Below are positions 63,531-64,000 of a DNA stretch of 64,000 nucleotides, piece by piece. Origin of the DNA: Dokdonia sp. GTDB taxonomy: Bacteria > Bacteroidota > Bacteroidia > Flavobacteriales > Flavobacteriaceae. Position numbers and translations under genes: made by a program. Position 1 is the stretch's first letter. Every line of letters starts with the position of its first letter. The notes beneath the pieces were generated by a model. That model was given only the letters and a program-made list of their open reading frames with translations. It was not told the DNA's origin and searched no databases. The stretch spans positions 228,686 through 292,685 of the forward strand of contig JAHDIF010000001.1 in NCBI GenBank assembly GCA_020630915.1, given 5' to 3'.

Positions 63531-63989
63531 CTAAAAAAGAAAATTTATATGTAGTTCGCTTTCGCGAAAGCGTACCTCATCACCTTCCTTCTTACCCAAT
63601 AGACGCTGTCCAATAGGAGAGGTTGCGCTTATTGCAAAATATTTTTTCTTTCCTATTACAATTTCACCACTTGGAATGCTCATAAAATAGTTTGCTTGCG
63701 TTGTCTCTACCACACATCCCAAATGCACAGGACCCACAGAGATTTCTGAAGAAATACGATTAAGAATAACCTCTAACTTCTCAATCTCTGATAGTTGTTT
63801 ACCCGCGTTTTCTCTTTCTAATTGAAGCATAGCTCTTCCTGTCTCGTGCTTATCACCAGCACTGCTCTTTGTTTCTTCTTTTAATGAGACGGCAACATTA
63901 GTGAGAATAGCATCTACAGCTTCCCTACGTGATGCTAGTTGTTTCTTACACGCTTCGAGTAATTCTATTTTAATTTCTTGTTGGGTCAT
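63531..63989 (-). CDS. GreA/GreB-like C-terminal domain protein
   Basis: This 152-residue protein has a mostly helical N-terminal half with the coiled-coil stretch AMLQLERENAGKQLSEIEKLEVILNRI (about 53-79). The C-terminal half resembles the GreA/GreB FKBP-like domain (VHLGCVVETTQANYFMSIPSG, ISATSPIGQRLLGKKEGDEV). True GreA has a longer N-terminal coiled coil, so this is a family relative of uncertain role, not necessarily a transcript-cleavage factor. Flavobacterial homologues are sometimes mislabelled as 3-oxoacyl-ACP synthases. The C-terminus EVRFRESELHINFLF is read from a TTTCGCGAAA palindrome, the only copy in the RFRES frame. Confidence 0.75.
   Translation of the reverse strand: MTQQEIKIELLEACKKQLASRREAVDAILTNVAVSLKEETKSSAGDKHETGRAMLQLERENAGKQLSEIEKLEVILNRISSEISVGPVHLGCVVETTQANYFMSIPSGEIVIGKKKYFAISATSPIGQRLLGKKEGDEVRFRESELHINFLF
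63557..63573. repeat. CGCTTTCGCGAAAGCG palindrome at the 3' end of the GreA-like gene
   Basis: The core is at 63560-63569. It encodes VRFRESEL, 8 codons before the stop, so it forms part of the C-terminal strand of the predicted FKBP-like fold. Confidence 0.9.
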
Positions 63990-64000
63990 TAGGTGTTGAG

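Noticed and set aside
1..64000. TTTCGCGAAA palindromes as intrinsic terminators
   Set aside because: Most copies are inside genes, and the intergenic ones lack a T-run on the downstream side. Clear terminators elsewhere in the window have different stems.
1..64000. Regularly spaced palindromes as a CRISPR array
   Set aside because: The copies are thousands of bases apart, with no spacer-repeat structure and no cas genes.

Overview
This window is a piece of chromosome from a member of the Flavobacteriaceae (Bacteroidota), probably marine and aerobic. The evidence is low GC, the lack of Shine-Dalgarno-like sequences, several promoters of the Bacteroidota type (TTTG, a spacer of about 17-20 bp, then TAnnTTTG), and the gene content. 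That content includes the gliding/type IX secretion protein SprA, a RemB-like protein, a complete alternative complex III (actABCDEF) joined to cytochrome oxidase genes, SusC-type proteins, an alpha-2-macroglobulin-like protein and a DUF2723 protein. I cannot name the species from sequence alone.

Layout. 1-1992 (minus): two cytochrome oxidase subunit III genes (the first cut by the window edge) and heme O synthase. 1993-4544: a repeat-rich stretch with a secreted metallo-beta-lactamase-fold protein, a VOC protein, an unknown lipoprotein, a 178-bp hairpin and a cluster of inverted-repeat elements. 4545-19824 (minus): RemB-like protein, two TonB-type proteins, VanZ-like protein, gcvH, sprA, ruvA, maeB. 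19889-26489 (minus): a sugar operon (two MFS transporters, GH37 trehalase, a second alpha/alpha-barrel glycosidase, PfkB kinase) with a LacI-type operator candidate upstream. 26674-29959 (minus): queG, a cytochrome P450, ruvB. 30189-42062 (minus): actABCDEF-ctaC-ctaD, which carries electrons from quinol through multihaem cytochromes to oxygen. 42284-47272: a SPOR protein (plus) and rimP-nusA-infB (minus) with a terminator-like hairpin in its leader. 47441-49638: universal stress protein, unknown lipoprotein, tRNA-Gln and a truncated copy of its 3' end. 49812-56462: DUF2723 membrane protein, polysaccharide deacetylase, CxxC-less thioredoxin-fold protein, metallophosphoesterase, lone ABC ATPase. 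56611-63530 (plus): a two-gene operon of a SusC-like barrel protein with no plug domain and an alpha-2-macroglobulin-like protein that carries a SusC-type plug domain. 63531-63989 (minus): GreA/GreB-like protein.

Two things stand out. First, the palindrome TTTCGCGAAA, usually extended to GCTTTCGCGAAAGC, occurs 18 times exactly and twice with one mismatch, 14 of the 20 inside genes and read in different frames (as AFAKA, LSRK or RFRES). At least three copies belong to a longer element of about 58 bp, and one of these lies in frame inside the trehalase gene. Second, the plugless-barrel/A2M-plus-plug gene pair has an unusual division of domains and looks like the best candidate for an undescribed system.

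No CRISPR array, rRNA gene, prophage or intact insertion sequence is visible.
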